This document shows positions 8,362-17,651 of a stretch of 64,000 nucleotides of DNA, one piece after another. The DNA lies in assembly GCA_000701725.1 (NCBI GenBank), contig JNJQ01000015.1, positions 1 through 64,000 of the forward strand, read 5' to 3'. Each line of letters begins with the position of its first letter. The stretch's first letter is position 1. The position numbers and the translations under genes were made by a program. Source of the DNA: Erysipelotrichaceae bacterium NK3D112. Its GTDB lineage: Bacteria; Bacillota_I; Bacilli_A; Erysipelotrichales; Erysipelotrichaceae. The notes under the pieces were generated by a model. The model did no database searches. It was not told the origin of the DNA and saw only the letters and a list, made by a program, of their open reading frames with translations.

Positions 8362-9957
8362 TTATTCTCCCGCCGCGAGTTTTGCGTTTCTGATGTTGAT
8401 CGCACCATCCTTGTAGATCTTGACATTCTGCATGTTCTTGGCTGTTGCCCATGTGTTGAAGCTGTTTGCCAGCGGAACGATCGGCAGTTCAGCCCAGACA
8501 ATATCCTGAGCCTGTGCATACAGTCTGTTTCTCTCATCCTGGTCTGCTGTTTCAAGAGCGGCGTGGATCAGATTGTCATACTCTTCATTGGCAAAGTACG
8601 AAATGTTGTAGTTTGCCGGCGGGCACATTTCAGATGCGAGCAGAGGTCTCAGAGCCCAGTCAGCGTCGCCTGTGGAAGGTGACCAGCCTGTGTGGTAAAT
8701 GTCAACTTCAGCTTCGGAACCCGGCTTTGTGCAGTCCTGGATCAGAGCGTTTGTAATAGCGCTTTCCTGACCGACAAGATTGACCGTGATGCCGACCTGG
8801 CTCAGCTGCTGCTGCATGAACTGAGCGGTCTTTTCATTTGCGGAGTTGGAGCTGTAATACTGAGTGATGGTGAAGCCGTTCTCATATCCCGCTTCCTTGA
8901 GGAGCTCTTTTGCCTTGTCAAGATCAGCCTCAATCGGTTCGTTCTTCTTATAACCAGCGACAGCCGGGCCGAGAATGGAAGTTGCCTTTGTGCCAAGACC
9001 GTTTCTGATGATTTCAATGTAAGCATCCTTGTCGATGGCATAGTTCATAGCCTGACGGACACGGATATCATTAAACGGAGCCTTCTGTGTGTTCATGCAC
9101 AGATAGTAAACAACGATACCTTCATCGGAGAATACATTGACATTGGAATCACTCTCGAGTGTCTGATAGCTCTCGGTCGGAACCGGCCAGATGAACTGGT
9201 AGTCGCCGGACTGAACGCCGGAAACTCTTGTGGAGCTTTCTGTGACAACGTCGAATGTCACGCTCTTGAAGCCTGCGTCCGCATCAGCCAGACCTGCCTC
9301 ATATCCCCACCAGTCGGGATTGAGCTCAACTGTCAAATGATGTCCGGATTCCCATTCAACGAACTTGTACTGGCCTGTGCCTACCGGATGGGCAGCGCAC
9401 TCGGCATCGCCTGCTTCGAGAACCTTCGGGCTCATCATGACGCATGCGGGATGTGCAAGAGTAGCGATGAACGCACCGAACGGCTGAGTCAGTTTGACAG
9501 TGACTTCGTAGTCGCCTGTGATTTCAACAGTATCGATGATCGGTCCGAGCAGTGAAGTTCTCTTGAGACCGCGTGATGTGTCAGCGAGTTTGTCGAGGTT
9601 TGCCTTGGCAGCTGCTGCATCCCACGGTGTGCCGTCTGTGAAGGAGATGCCTTCTCTGAGTGTCAGAACATATTCAGTCGCATCGTCATTGGCTGTGTAT
9701 CCTGTCGCCAGCATCGGGATGTTGTTCATGTCATCGTCAAAACCGAACATGCCGTCCATGATCAGACGCTGGATACCGCCGGAAAGTGTATCGGAAGTAT
9801 CGACCGGATCCATGGTTGTGAAGTCGAGTGATACAGCTGCCTTGACATCTGTTTCACGGGATGTCTTTGCGCCTGAATCACCGCCGGAAGAGCCGCCGCA
9901 GGCACTCAGAAGCATTGCGCCGCAAAGCGCAAGAGCCAGAAGCTTGGACTTTTTCAT
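8362..9957 (-). CDS. oppA: Peptide-binding lipoprotein of the Opp/Dpp ABC transporter
   Basis: A 531-residue family 5 extracellular solute-binding protein. The start ATG at 9957 follows AAGGAGGGAAATCA and gives a lipoprotein signal peptide MKKSKLLALALCGAMLLSAC with the lipobox Cys at residue 20, followed by a Ser/Gly linker. The body has the family pattern: RLIMDGMFGFDD, YVLTLREGISFTDGTPWDAAAAK, and PFNDIRVRQAMNYAIDKDA. It captures peptides or related ligands outside the membrane for OppB-F; the exact ligand is unknown. A longer in-frame start at 10002 lacks a ribosome site and would spoil the signal peptide. Confidence 0.95.
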   Translation of the reverse strand: MKKSKLLALALCGAMLLSACGGSSGGDSGAKTSRETDVKAAVSLDFTTMDPVDTSDTLSGGIQRLIMDGMFGFDDDMNNIPMLATGYTANDDATEYVLTLREGISFTDGTPWDAAAAKANLDKLADTSRGLKRTSLLGPIIDTVEITGDYEVTVKLTQPFGAFIATLAHPACVMMSPKVLEAGDAECAAHPVGTGQYKFVEWESGHHLTVELNPDWWGYEAGLADADAGFKSVTFDVVTESSTRVSGVQSGDYQFIWPVPTESYQTLESDSNVNVFSDEGIVVYYLCMNTQKAPFNDIRVRQAMNYAIDKDAYIEIIRNGLGTKATSILGPAVAGYKKNEPIEADLDKAKELLKEAGYENGFTITQYYSSNSANEKTAQFMQQQLSQVGITVNLVGQESAITNALIQDCTKPGSEAEVDIYHTGWSPSTGDADWALRPLLASEMCPPANYNISYFANEEYDNLIHAALETADQDERNRLYAQAQDIVWAELPIVPLANSFNTWATAKNMQNVKIYKDGAINIRNAKLAAGE

Positions 9958-10056
9958 TGATTTCCCTCCTTGGCCAGACACTCTCTCACAGCCATCCGCC
10001 AAATAAAACAGAAACCGGCTTTGTATCGCTGTGCCGGGTCCGCCTGGATGTCTGCT

Positions 10057-10071
10057 GTCAGATAATCTGAC
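10057..10071. promoter_or_regulatory. Palindrome in the oppA leader
   Basis: GTCAGA-TAA-TCTGAC is a perfect 6-bp inverted repeat located 11-25 bases downstream of the oppA -10 box, where a repressor would block transcription. No cognate regulator is identified. The 5' leader downstream of it (9958-10056) shows no other feature I recognise. Confidence 0.4.
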
Positions 10072-10081
10072 CTATGTCCCT

Positions 10082-10111
10082 TTTATAGCAGATGGGGATC
10101 ATGCATGTCAA
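10082..10111 (-). promoter_or_regulatory. Sigma-A promoter of the opp operon
   Basis: On the minus strand consensus TTGACA (10106-10111) and TATAAA (10082-10087) are separated by 18 bases. It lies about 125 bases upstream of the oppA start codon. Confidence 0.8.
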
Positions 10112-10244
10112 ACAAATTGACAGCGTTTTCAAATAAATGTAAATATTTTCAACAAATCTCTGCGGTCTTGTTGAAAAGTTTTCAGGCGATGGGCGGACAG
10201 ATGTGTTAGATTATATGTGCATTTCTAAACAGGAGACCTACAAC

Positions 10245-10976
10245 ATGAAACCATTGATCGGCATACCGGCTCACCCGACACTATTTGAAAGAAACCATTC
10301 CATCATTCAGTCATGCGGCCAGAATTATATCGAATCCGTTGAAAAAGCAGGCGGAATTGTGCTGATTCTGCCGATCACCGCTGATGAGGAGGCGATCAGA
10401 CGGCAGGCGGAAATGTGCGATGCTTATCTGATTCCCGGCGGCATTGATGTCAATCCGCTCAGCTATGGCGAAAACCCGCATCCTTTGCTGCAGATGACAA
10501 GACTGGAATACGATGAATATGAAATCAGCCTGATCCGTGAAATCACCAAAACAGGCAAGCCTGTTCTGGGCATCTGCCGCGGTATACAGATTATCAACGT
10601 TGCTTTCGGCGGAACCCTCTGGCAGGATGTTTCCCTGCGTCCGGAAACCACTTTCCTTCATCAGCAGAAGGAAATGGACAACAGTTCCGTCAGCCATAAG
10701 GTTCTGATTGAAAATGATTCCCTTCTGCATCAGCTGTACGGGGATGAGCTGCTCACAAACAGCTTCCACCATCAGGCAGTCAAAGACACCGGCAAAGGAC
10801 TCAGGGTCATCGCCCGTGCCGAAGACGGTGTTGTCGAAGCGCTTGAGGGTGAGAACTATCCCTTCCTGCTGGCTGTGCAGTGGCATCCGGAATGTTTCAT
10901 CAGACTTGCGGTCAATCCGATGATGAAGATATTTGATGCATTCATTGCGGCCTGCGGCAAGGAAAATACAAAATGA
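10245..10976 (+). CDS. Gamma-glutamyl-gamma-aminobutyrate hydrolase family (peptidase C26)
   Basis: A 243-residue class I glutamine-amidotransferase-like hydrolase of the PuuD type. MKPLIGIPAHPT at the N terminus, PGGIDVNPLSYGE, and the nucleophile elbow GICRGIQ with Cys111 are present, and the C-terminal QWHPE supplies the catalytic His and Glu. Family members cleave gamma-glutamyl amides such as gamma-glutamyl-GABA. The ATG at 10245 is preceded by AGGAGACCTACAAC; an upstream ATG at 10203 has no ribosome site. It overlaps the next gene by four bases. Confidence 0.9.
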   Translation: MKPLIGIPAHPTLFERNHSIIQSCGQNYIESVEKAGGIVLILPITADEEAIRRQAEMCDAYLIPGGIDVNPLSYGENPHPLLQMTRLEYDEYEISLIREITKTGKPVLGICRGIQIINVAFGGTLWQDVSLRPETTFLHQQKEMDNSSVSHKVLIENDSLLHQLYGDELLTNSFHHQAVKDTGKGLRVIARAEDGVVEALEGENYPFLLAVQWHPECFIRLAVNPMMKIFDAFIAACGKENTK

Positions 10977-11740
10977 GTCATCACCAAACCGCATCCGTTT
11001 CATACGCGGCTTTGATTCATCTCTTTTCTATACTGTCTTTCGCATACGGCATCTTCATCATGTCAGCGGGCAGCGGCTCCTTCTTCTTCCTGTTCTGGAT
11101 CGCGCTTGCCCTGTTTGCGGAAGGCTTTCTGTTCTGCATGCGCAAGGATCTCTTCAGACATATTCCCGTATGGATCAGAAAAGCATGTGTCTGCGTCTTC
11201 TGTCTGATGCTGGGTCTGTTCCTGTTTCTGGAAGTCAGGATCATTTCCGATTTTCATCCAGCCATTCACGAACAGCAGGATTATCTGATTGTGCTTGGCG
11301 CACAGGTCTATCAGGACAGAGTCAGCACCATTCTGAAACACAGACTGGATGCCGCATATGATTATCTGATTGAAAATCCTGAGACAAAGGCAATCGTCAG
11401 CGGCGGTCAGGGATACAACGAGCCTTATCCCGAAGCGAAAGGAATGGCTGCTTATCTGATGGACAGAGGCATTGCGCAAGACCGTATTATCAAAGAGGAC
11501 AAGGCGGACAACACGGTGCAGAATATCGAATACAGCTTCCGTCTCATTGATCCTGAAAATGACCGGATCTGCATTGTCACAAACCAGTTCCATGTCCACC
11601 GTGCTCTTCTGCTCGCAAAAAAAGCAGGCGCGAAGCATCTCTGCGGCATCGGAGCTCCCAGCGATCCTTTGTACCTGCTGAACAATCTGGTGCGTGAAAG
11701 CGCCGCCCTCATCAAGGACTGGCTGATTCAAAGAATCTGA
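10973..11740 (+). CDS. YdcF/SanA (DUF218) family membrane protein
   Basis: A 255-residue protein with three predicted N-terminal membrane helices (about residues 7-30, 32-50 and 63-83) and a C-terminal DUF218 domain. The DUF218 domain starts at DYLIVLGAQVY and contains ETKAIVSGGQGYNEP, EAKGMAAYLMDRGI and ADNTVQNIEYS, followed by VTNQFHVHRALLLAKKAG. Homologues such as SanA and ElyC act at the cell envelope in an undefined way. ATGA overlap with the amidotransferase-like gene implies co-translation. Confidence 0.88.
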   Translation: MSHHQTASVSYAALIHLFSILSFAYGIFIMSAGSGSFFFLFWIALALFAEGFLFCMRKDLFRHIPVWIRKACVCVFCLMLGLFLFLEVRIISDFHPAIHEQQDYLIVLGAQVYQDRVSTILKHRLDAAYDYLIENPETKAIVSGGQGYNEPYPEAKGMAAYLMDRGIAQDRIIKEDKADNTVQNIEYSFRLIDPENDRICIVTNQFHVHRALLLAKKAGAKHLCGIGAPSDPLYLLNNLVRESAALIKDWLIQRI

Positions 11741-11741
11741 A

Positions 11742-11775
11742 AAAAATGTGTGTCAATTAACGGCACACATTTTTG
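11742..11775. terminator. Bidirectional terminator
   Basis: AAAAATGTGTG (11742-11752) pairs with CACACATTTTT (11764-11774) around an 11-base loop. It separates the convergent YdcF-type and iadA genes. Confidence 0.8.
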
Positions 11776-11778
11776 GTT

Positions 11779-12918
11779 TCATTCATATTCGTAATAATTC
11801 TTCACACACAGCTGCGAATCCCTGAGTACCTGTTTTCCTCTTGCGATCACATCGGTGATTTCAAGATTCTCATTCAGCAAAACGAGATCCGCATCCTTGT
11901 CTTTTGCGATTCTTCCCTTTTGATCCAGCATCAGCGCATCTGCGACATTGCATGTGATGATCGAAATTGCATCGCTGATACTGATGTTCTGGTCCAGAAT
12001 CAGATGACGGATGGTGTCAAAGAGGGTTTCCATCTTGCCCACGCCCATGCCGATGATCTTCATGTCCGCCGACCACTTGGGGAAGCTGCCGTTGGAATCG
12101 GAGCTGAGCGTGATCTGTTTCAGATTGACCGTCTTCAGCGCGTCCGCGATTCTTTCTGCTGTTTCGGCTGTGCGGATTCCCGAAGTGAAGTCGAGATAGC
12201 CGCCTCTTTGCGCGAATTCATCAAATCCCGGCATGTTCTTTGAAACATGGGTCGGACGGAACTGGGTGATCGGAATATCTGTTTCATCTGCAATCTTCAG
12301 AATATCCGTCAGGCCTTTTTTGCCTCTGCCCGTATGCATGTGCACCACGCCCGGCTTTTTAGCCAGGAAGCCTGCGGTTCTTGCCTGGGTGGCAAGTCTT
12401 GCGAGCTCCTCAGCTGAAATATTGCTGGAGCGATGATCGCTGATCGCGATCTTGACGCCGATGACTTCCTCTAAGAATGCGATGTCACGGGCAACCGAAC
12501 CGGTCAGGGTTGTGCTGGGATAGGCATAGGAGCCGGTCAGGCACCATGCGCTCATGCCCTGTTCCCTGAGCGCCTTGGCGCGGGCAACGATGGACTCAAC
12601 GCTTTTGGCGTTGCTGTCGGTGCCGAGGACTCCGATCACGCTGGTGACGCCATAGCGCACGCAGTCAGTCATCTGGATTTCGCGGATCAATGAGGCGAAA
12701 CCGTCCTCACCGCCTCCGCCGATGATATGGACATGCTGGTCGATAAAGCCCGGAACAAGTTTCTTTCCGCTGCCGTCAATCTGTGTAAAATCATCCGCAT
12801 CCCATTCAAAATCAATATGTTCCGCAACCTTGACAATGCGCTCATTGCAGATGAGCACATCCTGAATGCCGAGGTCTTCCGGCGCATACACATGCGCATT
12901 TCTGATCAATGTAAACAT
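11779..12918 (-). CDS. iadA: Isoaspartyl (beta-aspartyl) dipeptidase
   Basis: A 379-residue amidohydrolase of the IadA type, which removes isoaspartate from dipeptides formed during protein ageing or from nonstandard peptides. The binuclear-metal motif DQHVHIIGGGGEDG is clear, as are SVIGVLGTD, YPSTTLTGS, the VHMHTGRGKKGL His and the SSDSNGSFP Asp. The start at 12918 follows GAGGAGGACGGCC; the open frame extends 17 codons further without a site. It follows the D-amino-acid transaminase after 11 bases, so both probably act on unusual amino acids, an inference from linkage. Confidence 0.93.
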   Translation of the reverse strand: MFTLIRNAHVYAPEDLGIQDVLICNERIVKVAEHIDFEWDADDFTQIDGSGKKLVPGFIDQHVHIIGGGGEDGFASLIREIQMTDCVRYGVTSVIGVLGTDSNAKSVESIVARAKALREQGMSAWCLTGSYAYPSTTLTGSVARDIAFLEEVIGVKIAISDHRSSNISAEELARLATQARTAGFLAKKPGVVHMHTGRGKKGLTDILKIADETDIPITQFRPTHVSKNMPGFDEFAQRGGYLDFTSGIRTAETAERIADALKTVNLKQITLSSDSNGSFPKWSADMKIIGMGVGKMETLFDTIRHLILDQNISISDAISIITCNVADALMLDQKGRIAKDKDADLVLLNENLEITDVIARGKQVLRDSQLCVKNYYEYE

Positions 12919-12929
12919 GGCCGTCCTCC

Positions 12930-13790
12930 TCAGTTTCCCATCCAGTATCCGGTTTCTTCCTTTACCCATTCATAATAGGCATCGCGGATTTTTCCGGCTG
13001 TTTCGGGATCTTTCATACCGGCTTTGACCCCGTCGATCTCATCGGCTCTGGTCATGAGCTTGCTGGTGGAAAGAACCAGAACCTCATCCGCATGCAGGAC
13101 CTCATCCATTGTGACATCCCTCTCCTCTGTTTCAATGCCGAGCTTCTCGCACAGCTGCCAGACATGCTTTCTGGTGATGGAGGGCAGAATCAGATTGTCC
13201 AGCTTCGGACCGGTCACCTTGTGATCCTTGATGATTACCAGCGCGCTGTGAGCGCATTCGGTCAGCTGCGTTCCTCTGTGAAGGATTGCTTCCTGGCATC
13301 CCGCCTCCTCTGCCCGCTGGGCGGCGATGACATTGGGAATCAGGTTGAGGGTTTTGATGTTGCAGTGCAGAAAGCGTGTATCCTCCAGCGTGATCAGTTT
13401 CAGCGGCTTGTTATAATCCGGATTTTTGAGCGGATTGACCGTGATCAGCAGCGTTGAGGGAGTTCCCTTGGGCGGGAAGATATGATTGCGTCTGCAGTTG
13501 CCTCTTGAAGTCTGCCAATAGAGGGCCGCACCGTCTTTGATCTCCGATGCGTCCAGGCACTTCTGCAGCTCACCTTTGAGCTCCTCCTTCGTGCATGGCG
13601 GATCAATTTCCAGCATCGCCAGTGAATTGAAGAATCTGTCCAGATGATCCTCAATCCTGAATATGATGCCGTTATAGGCAAAGGCGAAATCATAGGCGCC
13701 GTCTCCGAAAAAGAGCGCTCTGTCCTGCATGGGGATGTTCACCTGTTCCACCGGTCCCATCACTCCGTTGTAATATCCGATCCGTTTCAT
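12930..13790 (-). CDS. dat: Class IV aminotransferase, probable D-amino acid transaminase
   Basis: A 286-residue PLP enzyme of fold type IV. YYNGVMGPVEQVNIPMQDRALFFGDGAYDF matches the start of D-alanine transaminases in composition and order. The PLP lysine is K146 within NIKTLNLIPNV, and the later ECAHSALVIIKDHKVTGP and LPSITRKHV blocks fit. It could supply D-Glu for cell wall synthesis or degrade D-amino acids. AGAAGGTTGAAGCT precedes the ATG. It lies between ygiQ and iadA in one direction with short spacers. Confidence 0.88.
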   Translation of the reverse strand: MKRIGYYNGVMGPVEQVNIPMQDRALFFGDGAYDFAFAYNGIIFRIEDHLDRFFNSLAMLEIDPPCTKEELKGELQKCLDASEIKDGAALYWQTSRGNCRRNHIFPPKGTPSTLLITVNPLKNPDYNKPLKLITLEDTRFLHCNIKTLNLIPNVIAAQRAEEAGCQEAILHRGTQLTECAHSALVIIKDHKVTGPKLDNLILPSITRKHVWQLCEKLGIETEERDVTMDEVLHADEVLVLSTSKLMTRADEIDGVKAGMKDPETAGKIRDAYYEWVKEETGYWMGN

Positions 13791-13807
13791 AGCTTCAACC
13801 TTCTTTC

Positions 13808-15721
13808 TTATTTATGCTTTCGTTTCCGTTCTGAAGAGTTACGGCTGTCGTGACGCGGGTTTCTCTCCCGCTTTGCTTTCTGGTCATGGTGCGGATGTGC
13901 CTGGGCTTCCTTTGTGTGCGGATTCATTTTCCGCGGCGGAATCAGGCAGTTTTTCCCGAAGCCGATCAGATCTTTCCGGCCTGCTTTCTCAAGCGCCTCT
14001 TTGACAAGATCATAATTGGCGGGATTGCGGTATTGAATCAATGCCCTCTGCATCGCTTTTTCATGCGGATTGTCGGTGACATAGACCGGCTTCATCGTCT
14101 CCGGATCCAGATGGGTGTAATACATGCACGTTGAGATGGTTCCCGGCGTCGGATAATAGTCCTGCACCTGCTGGGGATTGAGATGATGCTCATTGAGATA
14201 TTCCGCCAGGGCGATCGCATCTTTGAGCGTGCTGCCCGGATGGCTGGACATCAGATAAGGAACCGCATACTGTTCCATGCCGCAGCGCTGATTCGCTTTT
14301 TCAAATTCACGGATGAAGCGGTTGTATACGGAGACGGGCGGTTTGCCCATCTTTGCCAATACGTTGTCCGAGATATGTTCGGGGGCGACCCTGAGCTGGC
14401 CGCTGATATGATAGCGGCACAATTCATCCAGGAATGTGCGGTCAGGATCGGCAAGCAGATAGTCAAAGCGGATGCCCGAACGCACAAACACCTTTTTGAC
14501 CCCTTTGAGATTTCTCAGCTTTCTTAATAAGGAAAGATAATCGCTGTGATCCACATCCATGTTCTCGCAGACCTTCGGATACAGGCACTTTCTGTTTGTG
14601 CAGGTGCCGTATTTCATCTGCTTTTTGCATGAGGGAGCGCGAAACTGCGCGGTGGGACCGCCGACATCATGGATATAGCCCTTGAAATCCGGTTCTTTCA
14701 GGAACTGCTTCGCCTCTTTCAGAATGGACTCGTGGCTGCGCACCTGGACAATTCTGCCCTGATGGAACGTCAATGCGCAGAAATTGCATTCGCCGAAGCA
14801 GCCGCGGTTGCTGGTGAGGGAGAATTTGATCTCACCATAGGCCGGGATGCCGCCGGCCGCGTCATAGGACGGATGCCATGCCCGCATATAAGGCAGTGCG
14901 TAAACATCGTCCATCTCTTTGACGGACAGCGGTTTGGAAGGCGGATTCTGCACCACGAACATCTTTCCGTCATAAGGCTCATAGAGCCGTTTCGCGGTGA
15001 ACGGGTCGGTGTTCTGGTATTGGATGCGGAAGCTTTCCGCATATGCTTTTTTATCATCGCGGATCTTTTCAAAATCCGGTAAGCGGATGGCATCAAAGAT
15101 GCTTTCCTCATCCCTTGTCTTATATACAGTGCCCTCGATGAAGGTGATATCCTTCACGGCCAGACCGCTGTTAAGGGCATCGGCAATCTCCACGATTGAC
15201 CGTTCACCCATGCCATAGGAGATCAGATCGGCACCGGCATCCAGCAATATGGATCTGCGCACTTTATTGGACCAGTAATCATAATGGCCCATGCGGCGTA
15301 AGCTTGCCTCGATGCCGCCGATGATCAGCGGTGTCTTTTTATATGTTCTGCGGATCAGGTTGCAATACACAGTGGCGGCGTAATCCGGTCTCATGCCTGC
15401 TTTTCCGCCCGGACTGTAGGCATCCATGTTCCGCTTCTTTTTCGCCACGGTATAGTGATTGACCATGGAATCCATGTTTCCCGCGGAAACAAGGAAACCG
15501 AGTCTCGGCTCGCCATAGATCGTCACACTTTCGGGATCGCGCCAGTCCGGCTGGCAGATCAGAGCCACCTTGTAGCCGTTGGCCTCGAGTATTCTTGAAA
15601 TGATGGCCATGCCGAAACTGGAGTGATCGACATAAGCATCACCCACGACATAGACAAAATCGGGACGTTCCCATCCCCGTTCGTCCATTTCCTTTCTGCT
15701 TAATGGAAGAAATCCGCTCAT
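13808..15721 (-). CDS. YgiQ family (UPF0313) radical SAM protein
   Basis: A 637-residue radical SAM protein of the YgiQ family. It begins FLPLSRKEMDERGWERPDFVYVVGDAYVDH, split by the typical B12-binding-like N-terminal domain. The iron-sulfur motif GCFGECNFCALTFHQGR (C-x3-C-x2-C) lies near residue 315, and a C-rich CTNRKCLYPKVCENMD insert follows. The C terminus is basic and His-rich, as is common in the family. The start at 15721 follows CAGGTGAAAACA; 44 further upstream codons overlap the phosphoesterase gene and a terminator and are rejected. Function is not established in the literature I know. Confidence 0.93.
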   Translation of the reverse strand: MSGFLPLSRKEMDERGWERPDFVYVVGDAYVDHSSFGMAIISRILEANGYKVALICQPDWRDPESVTIYGEPRLGFLVSAGNMDSMVNHYTVAKKKRNMDAYSPGGKAGMRPDYAATVYCNLIRRTYKKTPLIIGGIEASLRRMGHYDYWSNKVRRSILLDAGADLISYGMGERSIVEIADALNSGLAVKDITFIEGTVYKTRDEESIFDAIRLPDFEKIRDDKKAYAESFRIQYQNTDPFTAKRLYEPYDGKMFVVQNPPSKPLSVKEMDDVYALPYMRAWHPSYDAAGGIPAYGEIKFSLTSNRGCFGECNFCALTFHQGRIVQVRSHESILKEAKQFLKEPDFKGYIHDVGGPTAQFRAPSCKKQMKYGTCTNRKCLYPKVCENMDVDHSDYLSLLRKLRNLKGVKKVFVRSGIRFDYLLADPDRTFLDELCRYHISGQLRVAPEHISDNVLAKMGKPPVSVYNRFIREFEKANQRCGMEQYAVPYLMSSHPGSTLKDAIALAEYLNEHHLNPQQVQDYYPTPGTISTCMYYTHLDPETMKPVYVTDNPHEKAMQRALIQYRNPANYDLVKEALEKAGRKDLIGFGKNCLIPPRKMNPHTKEAQAHPHHDQKAKRERNPRHDSRNSSERKRKHK

Positions 15722-15779
15722 TGTTTTCACCTGCCCATATTGTAGCTTAAGTATGCCATGTTTTTTTCCAGTCCGAAAT

Positions 15780-15800
15780 GAAAAACCGGAAATCACTCCG
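15780..15800 (-). terminator. Terminator overlapping the phosphoesterase stop codon
   Basis: CCGGA/TCCGG arms (15785-15789 and 15796-15800) with a 6-base loop are followed on the minus strand by TTTTTC. It straddles the 3' end of the phosphoesterase gene and precedes ygiQ. Confidence 0.55.
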
Positions 15801-16434
15801 GCTCTTTCTGCAGTGTCATTGTTTCCCTGCGCTTTCTGTCCGTTTCGATCCACTCGTCAAGACTCAGCGGCTCATAATCCGAAAACATGCAGAAACAGTT
15901 GATCAGATTGCACGGAATTGTAAATTGCTGTCCGTCTCTGCCAATCAGTTCTGAATTTCTTGTGCGCATGATCATCTCATTGACCAGTATTTCATCATAG
16001 GTGTTATGGACATGGCCGTACAGCATATACCGCTTCGGATTGCCCTCCTCATCCGTTCTGTACTGGCCGTTGTAGCACATGATCGGATAATGGCATAACA
16101 CCACCGTGCGCCGGTTGTCTTTCATTTCGGCGTAATCCTTAATCCAGTAAAACAGCGATGTGTCAAATTCGCGGTCATCGAGAAAGTATGAATCATGATT
16201 GCCGCGGATCAGATACTTCCTGCCGTTGAGCTTTTTGAGCAGTTCATTGACCGTTTTTCCATCCGCAAATGCAAAATCGCCCAGAATCACGGTTTCATCA
16301 TTCACCCTGACCTTTGCGTTCCACTTTCTGATCATGTATTCGTTCATTTCCTCTGTATCCGCAAAACCGCGATGATCCATTTTTTCAATCAGGCTGCGAT
16401 GAAAGAAATGCTGGTCGGATATGTAATATCTCAT
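15793..16434 (-). CDS. Metallophosphoesterase family protein
   Basis: A 213-residue calcineurin-type phosphoesterase with all five metal-binding motifs in order: ISDQHFFH (D-x-H), VILGDFAF (GD), IRGNHD, LCHYPI and YGHVHN. Length and order match small bacterial hydrolases of unknown substrate. GAAAAGGAGAAAGACAG precedes the ATG, which overlaps the stop codon of the GNAT gene by four bases. Confidence 0.9.
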   Translation of the reverse strand: MRYYISDQHFFHRSLIEKMDHRGFADTEEMNEYMIRKWNAKVRVNDETVILGDFAFADGKTVNELLKKLNGRKYLIRGNHDSYFLDDREFDTSLFYWIKDYAEMKDNRRTVVLCHYPIMCYNGQYRTDEEGNPKRYMLYGHVHNTYDEILVNEMIMRTRNSELIGRDGQQFTIPCNLINCFCMFSDYEPLSLDEWIETDRKRRETMTLQKEPE

Positions 16435-17450
16435 CTGTCTTTCTCCTTGTTCAGAGTTTTTCTCATCAGGATGATCCCTTCCCGGCTTCCATATTTTTCA
16501 AATCCGCATGCCTGCCAGAAATGAAACGCCGGTGTGTTGGTTTCCATGACGCCGAGGCGGATCTCATTTTTGTCTTTGCTGAGTCCTTCGCACATAAGCT
16601 TTATGAGAATCCTGCCCATGCCTTTATGCTGAAATTCAGAATGAACCATGAACAGACCGATCCATGCCTTTCCTGTTTCCGGATAATTCTCAAGCAGGTC
16701 CATGAGTGCGCATAATCTTCCGTCCTCATACCAGCCGTATAAATGCTTGATGATTCCGATGCCTTCCGGTTTTACAGTCATATCCCCGGATACGGAATTC
16801 TCATCCGGTTCCGGCGGACAATGCACGAAATACTGCGGATTGGTCCGGTAAAGTTCCAGAACTTCCGGAATATCTTCGGTGGAAAGTTCCTTTCTTTCCA
16901 TCATTTTCACACGGCTGTTGAGATAGCCCTCTTTTGTGCATGCCATCTGCGTGATTCCGCGATCGCTTCCGCAGATTGCAAAACCGCATCTTTGATGAAT
17001 GGCCATTGCCGCGCGGCGGCTTTCCTCAAAGCTGTTGTGCACTTCCTTCACATGCATATCGTCAAAGGCATGGCTCATAAGCAGCTTCAATGCCGCAAGG
17101 CCATAGCCTCTGCCTCTGTGGCATGCCTCGATCACGATTCCCATCTCATGAAACGGGTCATTCCCGTGATGATGCAGGCACACTTCACCGACGGGCATAT
17201 TGTCTTTGCACCGCATCACATATGCGTAAAATCTTTCCGGCTCATGACCTGTCCACCATTCATACCACTGTGCCCATTCCTCCTGCGGAAAAGCGATACA
17301 GCCGGTATCGGGATCGTAGCCGGAAAAGTTCAGATCATATCCTTTGTTATATGACATTGTCCCTGGATCGGCCATCAGTTTCCGTCTGTAATCCAGTTCG
17401 GATAATTCAGGCACATGCAGATACAGGCGGTCAGTTTTCATATGGTTCAT
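16431..17450 (-). CDS. Tandem GNAT-domain N-acetyltransferase
   Basis: A 339-residue protein made of two GNAT folds. The first (about residues 1-165) has the acetyl-CoA loop VIEACHRGRGYGLAALKLLM and the second (about 185-339) has VHSEFQHKGMGRILIKLM followed by ETNTPAFHFWQACGFEKYG. The two halves have different motif A sequences, so they are not a recent duplication. The substrate is unknown. Starts at 17450 and 17441 are both possible; AAGGAAAGAATACGG favours the first. A second, unrelated-looking double GNAT lies at 46406-47269. Confidence 0.85.
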   Translation of the reverse strand: MNHMKTDRLYLHVPELSELDYRRKLMADPGTMSYNKGYDLNFSGYDPDTGCIAFPQEEWAQWYEWWTGHEPERFYAYVMRCKDNMPVGEVCLHHHGNDPFHEMGIVIEACHRGRGYGLAALKLLMSHAFDDMHVKEVHNSFEESRRAAMAIHQRCGFAICGSDRGITQMACTKEGYLNSRVKMMERKELSTEDIPEVLELYRTNPQYFVHCPPEPDENSVSGDMTVKPEGIGIIKHLYGWYEDGRLCALMDLLENYPETGKAWIGLFMVHSEFQHKGMGRILIKLMCEGLSKDKNEIRLGVMETNTPAFHFWQACGFEKYGSREGIILMRKTLNKEKDR

Positions 17451-17558
17451 CCGTATTCTTTCCTTTTCATCAGTATTATACCGTCACACTGCGGATTATC
17501 TGCTGATTCATGAGGCAGGAAGTACTCTTTCAAACTGTCTCAATCCGTCTGTTGACTA

Positions 17559-17587
17559 TTGGAAAAAGCCATTTCACGTAATAAAAT
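17559..17587 (+). promoter_or_regulatory. Candidate pgi promoter
   Basis: TTGGAA (17559-17564) and TAAAAT (17582-17587) are 17 bases apart, about 65 bases before the pgi start. Both boxes match consensus at four of six positions. An overlapping TTGACT box (17552) has too long a spacer to TAATAA. Confidence 0.4.
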
Positions 17588-17651
17588 TGTTACATAGAGA
17601 GTCATCTGATCATTTTTATCATGCATCAGAAACACAGGAGGAAAATTTTAT

